Positions 9,457 to 16,646 of a stretch of DNA of 64,000 nt are shown piece after piece. The DNA lies in NCBI RefSeq assembly GCF_028771845.1, contig NZ_CP118270.1, forward strand, positions 1,984,001 through 2,048,000, given 5' to 3'. The position numbers and the translations under genes were made by a program. The DNA comes from Paenibacillus marchantiae. Its GTDB lineage: Bacteria; Bacillota; Bacilli; Paenibacillales; Paenibacillaceae. Position 1 is the first letter of the stretch; each line of letters starts with the position of its first letter. The notes beneath the pieces were generated by a model. That model was not told the origin of the DNA. It saw nothing but the letters and a program-made list of their open reading frames with translations, and did not search any database.

Positions 9457-10164
9457 ATGAATTTGGAAGAGGTTATGCAGGAGCTTGAAGCGCTTGGGAA
9501 AGAACGAACAAAGAAAATATATATGTCCAATGGTGCTCAGGAACCGCTTTTTGGAGTAGCTACTGGAGCGATGAAACCAATCGCGAAGAAAATAAAAAAG
9601 GATCAGCCTTTGGCTGAGCTGCTTTACGCTACGGGAAACTATGATGCCATGTATTTTGCTGGTGTGATAGCCGATCCCCAAGCGATGACGGAAGCTGATT
9701 TTGACCGTTGGATTGATGCTGCTTATTTTTACATGATCTCTGACTTCATCGTATCCGTCACGCTGGCAGAGACAGATATTGCCCAAGCGGTTTCGGACAA
9801 GTGGATTGCGAGCGGGGATGAATTGAAAATGTCTGCAGGCTGGAGCTGTTATTGCTGGTTACTCGGTAGCCGACCGGATAGCGAATTCTCCGAAAATAAA
9901 ATGATGGAGATGCTCGAACAGGTAAAAAAGACGATTCACGAATCTCCGGAACGAACGAAATATTCGATGAACAACTTCCTTTACACCGTCGCGACATCCT
10001 ATCAACCGCTGCACGACCAGGCCGTGGAGACAGCCAAGGCCGTGGGACCTGTTGAAGTCGACAAGGACAAACCTAAGAGCAAGTTCCTGCAAGCTTCCGA
10101 AAATATTCAAAAGGCAGTGGAAAAAGGGCGAACTGGGTTCAAGCGTAAATATGTAAGGTGCTGA
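9457..10164 (+). CDS. AlkD-like DNA alkylation repair protein
   Basis: 235-residue all-alpha HEAT-like repeat protein of the DNA alkylation repair (AlkC/AlkD) family. The family excises bulky or cationic alkylated bases without base flipping. Start at MNLEEVMQELEALG, with AAAGGAG about 11 bases upstream. Family-like features include the N-terminal GVATGAMKPIAKKIKKD segment (family G...P.L..IAK), AYFYMISDFIV in the middle and AGWSCYCWLLG. The C-terminus GFKRKYVRC is basic, as expected for DNA contact. Monocistronic. Confidence 0.85.
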   Translation: MNLEEVMQELEALGKERTKKIYMSNGAQEPLFGVATGAMKPIAKKIKKDQPLAELLYATGNYDAMYFAGVIADPQAMTEADFDRWIDAAYFYMISDFIVSVTLAETDIAQAVSDKWIASGDELKMSAGWSCYCWLLGSRPDSEFSENKMMEMLEQVKKTIHESPERTKYSMNNFLYTVATSYQPLHDQAVETAKAVGPVEVDKDKPKSKFLQASENIQKAVEKGRTGFKRKYVRC

Positions 10165-10215
10165 CGCTTTCGCCTTATCGTCAGTTTTGGCATAGGGAAC
10201 GTCCGAATCTGTGAA

Positions 10216-10243
10216 TTGAAATCCACAATCACCATGTTATAAT
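10216..10243 (+). promoter_or_regulatory. Promoter of antitoxin-like RNA, copy 1
   Basis: TTGAAA (10216-10221), a 16-base spacer and TATAAT (10238-10243), with an extended TGT just before the -10. This is near-consensus sigma-A and points into a gene-free stretch antisense to the small toxin frame. Confidence 0.7.
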
Positions 10244-10249
10244 AAGGAC

Positions 10250-10396
10250 AGAAACAGCTTATAATGCAAAGAGAGCCGTGCGCTAACACGACTCTCTGAT
10301 GCAATAGCCGCTTTTAAGGGCGGTGGGCTTAACAAGCAGGGTACCGACCAAATAGACCGCATCCCTTAGCCAGAGGGCGGTCTATTTGTCTTTATT
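10250..10396 (+). ncRNA. Antisense RNA, candidate type I antitoxin, copy 1
   Basis: A transcript from the promoter at 10216 would contain the hairpin GAGAGCCGTG..CACGACTCTC (about 10270-10297), then GCCGCTTTTAAGGGCGG, and would end at a strong hairpin AAATAGACCGC..GCGGTCTATTT followed by a T-rich tail. Its 3' end overlaps the 3' end of the minus-strand toxin frame (10382-10462), the convergent arrangement known for BsrE/SR5 and TxpA/RatA. Much of this RNA is conserved in the second copy at 51482-51632, including the block AATAGCCGCTTTTAAGGGCG. No expression data, so the RNA is inferred. Confidence 0.65.
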
Positions 10397-10462
10397 GGAC
10401 AGCAGCGCTACAATCAGCAAACCGAAGGTAAGCATTAGCATAATTGCTTCAAATACTCTCAC
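10382..10462 (-). CDS. BsrE-like (Hol_Tox-type) membrane toxin peptide, copy 1
   Basis: 26-codon frame starting GTG at 10462 with GGGAGG 9 bases upstream. The peptide begins VFEAIMLMLTFGLLIVALLS after the first two residues and ends in a basic tail (NKDK). This F-E-A-x-M-L-M-L-x-F-G core followed by one transmembrane helix is the pattern of Bacillales type I toxins such as BsrE and of annotated putative holin-like toxins. An extended -10 (TG-G-TATACT, minus strand, 10527-10535) drives it. The ribosome site GGGAGG can pair with CTCCC just upstream, suggesting translational sequestration. A paralogue lies at 51619-51699. Confidence 0.75.
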   Translation of the reverse strand: MRVFEAIMLMLTFGLLIVALLSNKDK

Positions 10463-10673
10463 AAGGCATAACCTCCCTTCCGGGAGATTAGCCGACCGCC
10501 CATATAAGCCTTTCCATTGCTCTGTGAGTATACCATATTTTTCTTGGAGCTAATAGATGAACAATATTCGTTTTCATAAAAGTCTTGGCATGATAATTCC
10601 CCAGTACAGTGAATGCGAAAAAAGCATTACGGTGGCTAGTATGAAGCATTATTTAGTTGAAAACAAATAAGAG

Positions 10674-10704
10674 AAAACACGCCATTTATAGGCGTGTTTT
10701 TTGT
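10674..10704 (+). terminator. Bidirectional terminator-like hairpin
   Basis: AAAACACGCC pairs with GGCGTGTTTT across a short loop, followed by further T residues. It separates the toxin locus from the convergent end of the TetR gene. Confidence 0.7.
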
Positions 10705-10777
10705 GTTTACTGCTGAATAACAAAAATTAAACAGCATCAAAGTTACGCATTTTATAAGGGCCCGGAGCGTTTACTTT

Positions 10778-11347
10778 TTAATTACTTCTAACCAATTCTT
10801 TGGCTTGCTGCCTGCCCGCCGCGAGAAAGCTGTCGCTTAGTTCAGGATCATTAACAGAGCGTGCAAGAACAAGCGAGCCGACTAATGTACTAAACAGTGC
10901 ACGACTTTTGGATACATCCATATCTGCCAGATTGGAGATAAAAGTGACCATCCGCTCCAGTTCATGAGTGAATACCTGCCTAACCTCTTCGGAAGAGCGG
11001 GATATTTCGCCGGAAAGGGCAGGGAAAATGCAGCTCATTTCCGTTTTATCACGGTGATAGGGACTGAGATAATAATCGATGACTGTATTGATTTTGGGGT
11101 TCTGCTCTTCCTGATCCGCGACTTTCTGAAGAAGTGCGATGGTATCGCTAATGGCATATTCACAGGCTTCGGCGACCAACTGTTCCTTGTTGTCAAAGTG
11201 TGAATAAAACCCTCCATGAGTCAATCCGGCTCCCTTCATAATGAACGGTACACTGACGTCCTGAATACCATTGGTACGAAAAGCCCGAGCCGCACTCTCA
11301 ACAATTTTACCTCGTACTTTTATTTTATGGCCTTTGGGATAGGGCAT
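10778..11347 (-). CDS. TetR family transcriptional regulator
   Basis: 189 residues. The start at 11347 (MPYPKGHKIKVRGKIVESAA) has GGAG 9 bases upstream; an ATG two codons earlier is too close to it. The N-terminal TetR helix-turn-helix spans about residues 12-58 (ARAFRTNGIQDVSVPFIMKGAGLTHGGFYSHFDNKEQL). The rest is the all-helical ligand-binding and dimer domain. GGFYSHFDNKEQLV is typical of the AcrR/NemR-like branch. Transcribed divergently from the lpdA operon across 200 bases that hold a 13-base-arm inverted repeat, so it most likely represses that operon and itself. Confidence 0.9.
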   Translation of the reverse strand: MPYPKGHKIKVRGKIVESAARAFRTNGIQDVSVPFIMKGAGLTHGGFYSHFDNKEQLVAEACEYAISDTIALLQKVADQEEQNPKINTVIDYYLSPYHRDKTEMSCIFPALSGEISRSSEEVRQVFTHELERMVTFISNLADMDVSKSRALFSTLVGSLVLARSVNDPELSDSFLAAGRQQAKELVRSN

Positions 11348-11466
11348 TATCATTCACTCCATAGCTTCATCATTCTGCTTTTTTAAAATATTATAGTCAT
11401 CATAATAAATCCTGTCAATTTGGTCACTGGGTGTTGGCTGGTTTACAAAGGGGCCAAATACGGTTG

Positions 11467-11519
11467 TTGACTGCCTTAAAATATGATGGTTATAATATAT
11501 TATGATCATCATATTTTAA
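11467..11519 (+). promoter_or_regulatory. lpdA operon promoter overlapped by a 13-base-arm inverted repeat (TetR operator candidate)
   Basis: TTGACT (11467-11472), an 18-base spacer and TATAAT (11491-11496) form the promoter. The arms TTAAAATATGATG (11476-11488) and CATCATATTTTAA (11507-11519) are perfectly inverted and bracket the -10, so a bound dimer would block RNA polymerase. A related half-site (TATAGTCATCATAATAAA, about 11392-11409) lies nearer the TetR gene. Assignment to the neighbouring TetR protein is by position. Confidence 0.7.
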
Positions 11520-11548
11520 ATCGGCTTCAAATCGGGAGGTATCAGGAT

Positions 11549-12934
11549 ATGAGTAAGCTTGAATCTGTAGATACGTTAGTTATTGGATCAGGTCCGGGAG
11601 GATATGTGGCGGCGCTTCGTTCTTCACAGCTGGGGATGAAGACGGCAATCGTCGAACGTCAACAGCTCGGCGGGGTCTGCACGCATGTGGGGTGCATACC
11701 ATCCAAAGCATTAATTGCGGAATCACATCGCCATGATTTGTTCAGACAGTTCAATCAAGCTGACGCGGCAGCGACATTTAAGATTGCACAGGATTTCAAG
11801 CAGGGGGTTGTGAATAAACAGGCAGGTGGCGTCCACTATTTGTTAAAGACTGCGAATGTGACCATTTTCGAAGGCGAGGCCAGTCTGGTGGATGAGCACA
11901 CAGCGATGATCCAGCAAGCTGGACAGGAGCAGAGCATTTCTTTTAAAAACCTCATACTGGCAACAGGATCTCGTCCAATTGAGCTGCCAGCATTTCCAGT
12001 TGGAGGTCGTATCTTATCTTCCACAGAAGCACTGTCTCTGCAGGAGGTTCCGAGTAGTCTGGTTGTGATCGGCGGAGGGTATATTGGTGTGGAACTTGGA
12101 CAGATGTATGCCAAATTCGGAACAAAGGTAACGATTCTGGAGGGTGGAGCACAAGTATTGCCCGGATTCGAGGCGGAACTTGCAGCACCTGTAGTCAAAC
12201 AATTGAAGGCGGATGGCATACACATCGTAACCGGAGCGATTGCTGAAAAGGTGGAGCAGAAGGCTGATTCCATTACACTGCATTATTCGAAAAATCAAGA
12301 GCAGCACCAAGTCACGGCGGAATATGTATTGGTCACAATCGGCAGGAAACCCAATACAGACGGCCAGTTAGGACTGGAACGCATAGGTGTGTCCGTAACG
12401 AACAAGGGACTGATTGAGACGGATGAACAGTGCAGGACGGTTATTCCGCACATTTATGCCATTGGAGATATTACGGCTGGTCCGACACTCGCTCACAAGG
12501 CCTCCTATGAAGCAAAAGTAGCAGCAGAGGCCATTGCGGGTCTTACCTCCAAAGTGGATTATAAGGTGATCCCGCTTGTCGTCTTTTCTGATCCGGAGCT
12601 ATCCAGTGTTGGAGTAAGTGAGACGCAAGCCAAAGCACAGGCCATTCCGGTGGTTATCGGAAAATCTTCTTTTGGGATCAACGGAAGAGCATTGGCATTA
12701 AGGGAAACCGAAGGATTTGTGAAAATAGTGGCTGATCCAACCTCGGGAATTGTCATAGGTGCGCAAATCGTTGGCGTGGAGGCGTCCACACTGATATCGG
12801 AGCTCACACTTGCAATTGAGATGGGCGCAACCGTAGAAGATCTGGCCATGACGATTCACCCTCATCCCACGTTGGGAGAAGTGATTATGGAGGCTGCCGA
12901 GAACGCGGTCACCAAAATGAAAAAGCAAAAATAG
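11549..12934 (+). CDS. lpdA: Dihydrolipoyl dehydrogenase-like flavoprotein
   Basis: 461-residue FAD/NAD(P)-dependent pyridine nucleotide-disulfide oxidoreductase. The start MSKLESVDTLVIGSGPGG has GGGAGG 10 bases upstream. Seen: FAD Rossmann motif GSGPGGYVAALR, redox pair in GGVCTHVGCIPSKAL (CxxxxC), NAD motif VVIGGGYIGVELGQ, second FAD motif HIYAIGDIT, and the C-terminal catalytic IHPHPTLGE. All catalytic residues of E3 lipoamide dehydrogenases are present. No E1/E2 dehydrogenase genes are nearby. Instead it heads an operon with an HlyD-like protein and an ABC-2 permease under a TetR gene, so its natural substrate may not be a 2-oxoacid dehydrogenase complex. Confidence 0.9.
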   Translation: MSKLESVDTLVIGSGPGGYVAALRSSQLGMKTAIVERQQLGGVCTHVGCIPSKALIAESHRHDLFRQFNQADAAATFKIAQDFKQGVVNKQAGGVHYLLKTANVTIFEGEASLVDEHTAMIQQAGQEQSISFKNLILATGSRPIELPAFPVGGRILSSTEALSLQEVPSSLVVIGGGYIGVELGQMYAKFGTKVTILEGGAQVLPGFEAELAAPVVKQLKADGIHIVTGAIAEKVEQKADSITLHYSKNQEQHQVTAEYVLVTIGRKPNTDGQLGLERIGVSVTNKGLIETDEQCRTVIPHIYAIGDITAGPTLAHKASYEAKVAAEAIAGLTSKVDYKVIPLVVFSDPELSSVGVSETQAKAQAIPVVIGKSSFGINGRALALRETEGFVKIVADPTSGIVIGAQIVGVEASTLISELTLAIEMGATVEDLAMTIHPHPTLGEVIMEAAENAVTKMKKQK

Positions 12935-12982
12935 CCAGCAAATTTAACATACACGAGGATTGGGAATGGGAGAGATGAAAGA

Positions 12983-13615
12983 ATGAAGATAAAAGCAGGT
13001 CTGTATATAGGAATTGCGATGGTGCTCATTGTTGGAGGCTCACTTCTGGCTGTTAAAGGCAAGGATGCTGTAAGTCAGGCCGAGAGCAGGAAACAAGGCA
13101 TGCTTGAGGCAGAACAAACGACATTGTTTTATCAGAATAGTCCTGGGGCGATTGTAGAGGCGGGTGCGTCTGCAGGTGGCTCCGTGAAGAAGGGAGAGGT
13201 GCTATTCAAAGTGAAGTCAGCTGGGGAAGGAGATGTGGATGTACTCGCACCGTATGATGGTTTGGTTGACCGAGTTGCTGTAAAGCAGGGAGATCAAGTA
13301 CAAGCAGGAGTGCCGCTGGCGGTTCTGCAAAAGAAAAATTACTATACGGACCTCTACATCCAGGAAAGTGAAGTTCAAAAGCTTGAAGTGAATCAAGCCA
13401 TAGATGTTCATTTTCCCTATTTGGATCAGCCAACACAGGTGAGTGGAGTTGTTACTTCCATCTCATCTGCCCCACAATTCGCGAGCTTGCGCATGTCACG
13501 AGAAAAGGGGCAAGCCGATCTAAGTATGTTTCTGGTCCGAATATCGATGGATTCGAATGCTGATTTGCTTCCGGGGATGACAGCAGAGGTGAAACTTGAT
13601 GAAATCACTGATTGA
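12983..13615 (+). CDS. HlyD/biotinyl-lipoyl-type membrane fusion protein
   Basis: 210 residues, ATG preceded by GGGAGAG. One N-terminal membrane anchor (GLYIGIAMVLIVGGSLLAV, about 5-23). An outer part follows with two half-motifs of a biotinyl-lipoyl fold: GAIVEAGASAGGSVKKGEVLFKV and VLAPYDGLVDRVAVKQGDQVQAGVPLAVL (about 60-120). A beta-barrel follows (VDVHFPYLDQPTQVSGVVTSI and LLPGMTAEVKL). It is short for the family and has no long coiled coil, as in Gram-positive adaptors that serve ABC exporters. Its 3' end overlaps the next gene by 17 bases, implying translational coupling with the permease. Confidence 0.85.
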   Translation: MKIKAGLYIGIAMVLIVGGSLLAVKGKDAVSQAESRKQGMLEAEQTTLFYQNSPGAIVEAGASAGGSVKKGEVLFKVKSAGEGDVDVLAPYDGLVDRVAVKQGDQVQAGVPLAVLQKKNYYTDLYIQESEVQKLEVNQAIDVHFPYLDQPTQVSGVVTSISSAPQFASLRMSREKGQADLSMFLVRISMDSNADLLPGMTAEVKLDEITD

Positions 13616-14771
13616 CGAATGGAAGTACGTATCGGGAAGTAAGTATGTTCGATTAATTTTTATCGGCCCGCTTATTGCAGCCTTATTCTTTGGTTTAATG
13701 TTCTCGCAGAATCAAATTAGCAAATCGCCAGTTGTGGTCATTGATGAGGATCATAGCGAATATTCACGGCAGTTGATCTCCAAAATAAATGCCTCGCAAT
13801 ATATGAGCGTCAAAAGCGTTTATGCGAGCCGAATGAGTCCGGAAACATTGCTTGCCAATGAGCAGGCTGTAGCGGTCATTATGCTTCCCAATCAATTGGG
13901 CTTACGTCAACAACAAGGGAAATCGACGAATATCGGCATCTTGATGGATAACACAATGCCCTCGGGGCTAACCGGAATCCGGACCGCGATTCAGGAGATC
14001 ATCCAGACGGAAAATATGACCCTTTCCATGACACGTCTGATCCAGAAAGGGATGGATGCCGAAACGGCTAAAGGAATCGTGTCGCCGATCTCGCTTCAGC
14101 AACGGATGCTGTTTAATCCAACCTCCAGTTATGTCGGTTTTATGGTACTAGGATTTGTGAATATCGTAGTATTGATGATTACAACAAGTGCAGCGGGCTC
14201 GATTGCACCTCGGCTTCGTCAGGAAGGGAAGTTATTTACAAACGGAAGGTCACCTTTCCAGCTATGGGTTAGGAGTGTGCCGTACGCTGTGTTGAGCTCC
14301 CTATCGCTGCTCCTATCCTATGGATTATTAAAGCAGGTGGGGGGAATGCGTTTTGAAGCGGAACCTTATCTTTTCATCATCCCATTGGTTATTTATGCCT
14401 TCGCCTTGTCACTTCTGGGTATGTTGATTGGATACACAGCCAAAGACATATCCAAAGTCAACCTACGAACCAGCTTTGTATTGTATCCTTCCTTTCTGGC
14501 AACGGGAATTCAACTAACGCCGCTGGCGTTTCCAGAACCGTTTCAAATTTTCGCATGGGCACTACCAATGAACTGGCTTAACCGCCTGATTCGTGGAATG
14601 GCTTTTCGGGACGGAGCGCTTACAGCCTACAGTCAGGAGTTGGGGGCATTGCTAATTATTATTGGCGTTGTGTCCTTGTTCATGGGGTTACTGTTTTTGC
14701 GTGAAGGGAGCAAAGTGTCTCCGAGCCGTGAACCACTTTTGAATGCAGATATGTTGCCGAGCAGCAGTTAA
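13599..14771 (+). CDS. ABC-2 type transporter permease
   Basis: 390 residues. The ATG at 13599 lies inside the end of the HlyD gene, with AGAGGTG upstream. Architecture: TM1 about 17-37, a large outer domain about 40-165 containing VVVIDEDHSEYSRQLI (YhaP/YhgE-like), then five TM segments to about 370, ending in a short polar tail. This matches ABC-2 permeases that expel drugs or lipids. No ATP-binding subunit is encoded in this operon, so an ATPase must be supplied from elsewhere or the protein works differently. Confidence 0.85.
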   Translation: MKSLIDEWKYVSGSKYVRLIFIGPLIAALFFGLMFSQNQISKSPVVVIDEDHSEYSRQLISKINASQYMSVKSVYASRMSPETLLANEQAVAVIMLPNQLGLRQQQGKSTNIGILMDNTMPSGLTGIRTAIQEIIQTENMTLSMTRLIQKGMDAETAKGIVSPISLQQRMLFNPTSSYVGFMVLGFVNIVVLMITTSAAGSIAPRLRQEGKLFTNGRSPFQLWVRSVPYAVLSSLSLLLSYGLLKQVGGMRFEAEPYLFIIPLVIYAFALSLLGMLIGYTAKDISKVNLRTSFVLYPSFLATGIQLTPLAFPEPFQIFAWALPMNWLNRLIRGMAFRDGALTAYSQELGALLIIIGVVSLFMGLLFLREGSKVSPSREPLLNADMLPSSS

Positions 14772-14800
14772 TTGAAAAGATAAGCAGTGAATCGAAAAAC

Positions 14801-14842
14801 AGACGCACGGGAATCATTCCTGATGCGTCTTTCTTTTTTATT
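14801..14842 (+). terminator. Terminator of the lpdA operon
   Basis: AGACGCA..TGCGTCT stem (14801-14830) with a T-rich tail. Confidence 0.75.
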
Positions 14843-14942
14843 ACTGTAGATGACATATAACGATAAAGGTCCTTCTAGCGAAGGTTTTTTATATCGTTTA
14901 TACTTGTAAGGCCAATTTACTTGAGGAGTTGTCTAACGAATC

Positions 14943-16121
14943 ATGAATAAAAAAGAAGTCGCGCATATACGCAAACAGTTTAAGATGGATCATGATTTAC
15001 TGAATATTTACGATATACTCAACGTGTATATTACGAAAGAAACGAACGAGATTTATCATTGGGAGCGCCATCCGTTTGAGCTGGTGGATAGAGAGAAACA
15101 GGAACTGTACATGGGCAATTTCAAAAAATTGCTGACGGGTGAGCTGGATCAGAAATTGTTTGAGCTGAAGTTCCAGGAGCAAGCGGAGGAGCCGGCTCAG
15201 GTGATGCTTCACCAAGCACTGGTAACAGGAGATCCGGAGGAATGGCAGGACCTGATGCTCCTGTTAGTAGAAAGAATGTTGGTGGATGCCAAGTATGAAC
15301 GGGATATGGTGATCACGTTTGTTCGTGGACAGTATTACTTGCCAACCAAGGCTCGGAACGATGAAGCGGAAGAAAGCGAGAAAAACGAAGTGTTCGCACA
15401 TCCATTCATTCTGTGCAGTGTGAATTCCACGGAGAAGCAGCGGAAAACGCTCTTGTTTGATTATGTGGAGAGAGAATTTAAGTACAATGTCATTGTAGAT
15501 CCGGTTGTCAAATTAAGCACCCCGGAGCAGGGTTTCCTGTACCCGAGCGTAACGGACAACTACTCCGATGTGAATCGCATTCTGTACTGCACAGGGAAAT
15601 CGAATTTCCCGGACCCTCATTTTGTTGAAAATGTATTGAATGGAGAAAGGTCTGTGACAGCACTGGAAGAACGGGCGATCTTCGAAGATATCGTGAAGGA
15701 AGTGGCCGGTGAACAGCTCGACTCAGCCACAATTGCACATGTGTACGAGGAGATCAACCGGGTCATCGAAATTAACGAAGAGTCACATGAAGAAGAACCT
15801 CCGAAGCTCGATTATAAAGATCTGGAACGTGTGCTGACTGCAAGCGGTGTAGAGGACCTGACGTCGGAGAAAGTGGAACGCGCATTTGAAACCATCGTCG
15901 ACAACAAGAATTATGAAATGAAAGCGACGAGTGTTATGCCGAAGTTTACGTCCAAGTCCATTAAGATTGAAACCAAAGTCGCTACGATATCAGTTAGCCC
16001 ACAAGACTTGAGATATGTGAAACAAGTGAATTATCAAGGCAGACGGTGTATCATGATTGAAGTTGACGAAGATGTCGTCATTGAAGGGTTCACGCTAGCC
16101 TCAGAGACACTTTTAGATTAA
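14943..16121 (+). CDS. DUF4317 family protein
   Basis: 392-residue soluble protein starting MNKKEVAHIRKQFKMDHDLL, with GAGGAG upstream. The start, the YxTKETNEIYHWERHPFELVDREKQELYMGNFKKLLTGELDQKLFELKF region and a C-terminal beta-rich part around GRRCIMIEVDEDVVIEGF match DUF4317, a common but uncharacterised Firmicutes family. Two acidic patches (EAEESEKNE and NEESHEEEPP) are linkers. No catalytic motif is seen. It is monocistronic. Confidence 0.85.
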   Translation: MNKKEVAHIRKQFKMDHDLLNIYDILNVYITKETNEIYHWERHPFELVDREKQELYMGNFKKLLTGELDQKLFELKFQEQAEEPAQVMLHQALVTGDPEEWQDLMLLLVERMLVDAKYERDMVITFVRGQYYLPTKARNDEAEESEKNEVFAHPFILCSVNSTEKQRKTLLFDYVEREFKYNVIVDPVVKLSTPEQGFLYPSVTDNYSDVNRILYCTGKSNFPDPHFVENVLNGERSVTALEERAIFEDIVKEVAGEQLDSATIAHVYEEINRVIEINEESHEEEPPKLDYKDLERVLTASGVEDLTSEKVERAFETIVDNKNYEMKATSVMPKFTSKSIKIETKVATISVSPQDLRYVKQVNYQGRRCIMIEVDEDVVIEGFTLASETLLD

Positions 16122-16193
16122 ACCACGTTCAATGCAGGACAACGATCAGGGATCTTACCATAAAAAGGACTATCGCAACAGGAGATGACTTCG

Positions 16194-16567
16194 ATGAACA
16201 AAAGGCCGTAATGATGCTGACGGCCTGCAATTCGAACGAAGCCAATCCCGACAACGATACAGGCAGTAATGAGCAATCCGCACCGACCGAGACGGTGCAG
16301 AAAGACAACGAACCAGCGGAGGAAAGCCCTAATCGCGGTGAGTGGTCTTCACTTCCCGAATATGACATGATTGTTCGGACTATTAATCCGAAGGAGTATA
16401 CCTTTCGAACCGTAAGCGATAACGAAAATGAACGTATTCTTCTTCTTGCAAACCAGTACGGTAAAGAGAAATACAAGACTATTTTTATTAAAAACACGAG
16501 TCGTCTTAAAATTATTGATGTCGATGGTGATGGACAACTTTTTAATGAAGTTTTGGAAAACAGCTGA
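16194..16567 (+). pseudogene. Small lipoprotein with disrupted signal peptide
   Basis: A good ribosome site (AGGAG, about 16180) precedes ATG AAC AAA at 16194, but that frame stops after five codons. A second frame opening at 16211 (MMLTACNSNEANPDND) holds a lipobox-like LTAC, an acidic/Asn-rich linker and a small domain with IIDVDGDGQLFNEVL. No hydrophobic core remains between the start and the lipobox, so an intact lipoprotein signal is missing. The simplest reading is a deletion of the signal peptide core with a frame change. Function of the intact family is unknown. Confidence 0.55.
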
Positions 16568-16594
16568 AAGATACTGGAACATATAGAATAGACG

Positions 16595-16627
16595 AAATCC
16601 CCTTCCAAATAATGTGGAAGGGGATTT
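16595..16627. terminator. Bidirectional terminator between lipoprotein and flagellin genes
   Basis: AAATCCCCTTCCA (16595-16607) pairs perfectly with TGGAAGGGGATTT (16615-16627). The two flanking genes converge on it. Confidence 0.75.
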
Positions 16628-16646
16628 GTGCGTAGGTTGTGTTCTT

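Noticed and set aside
10382-10462. Reading the toxin locus as a holin of a prophage
   Set aside because: No endolysin, tail or phage structural genes are in the surroundings. The convergent antisense RNA and the second copy fit a type I toxin better.
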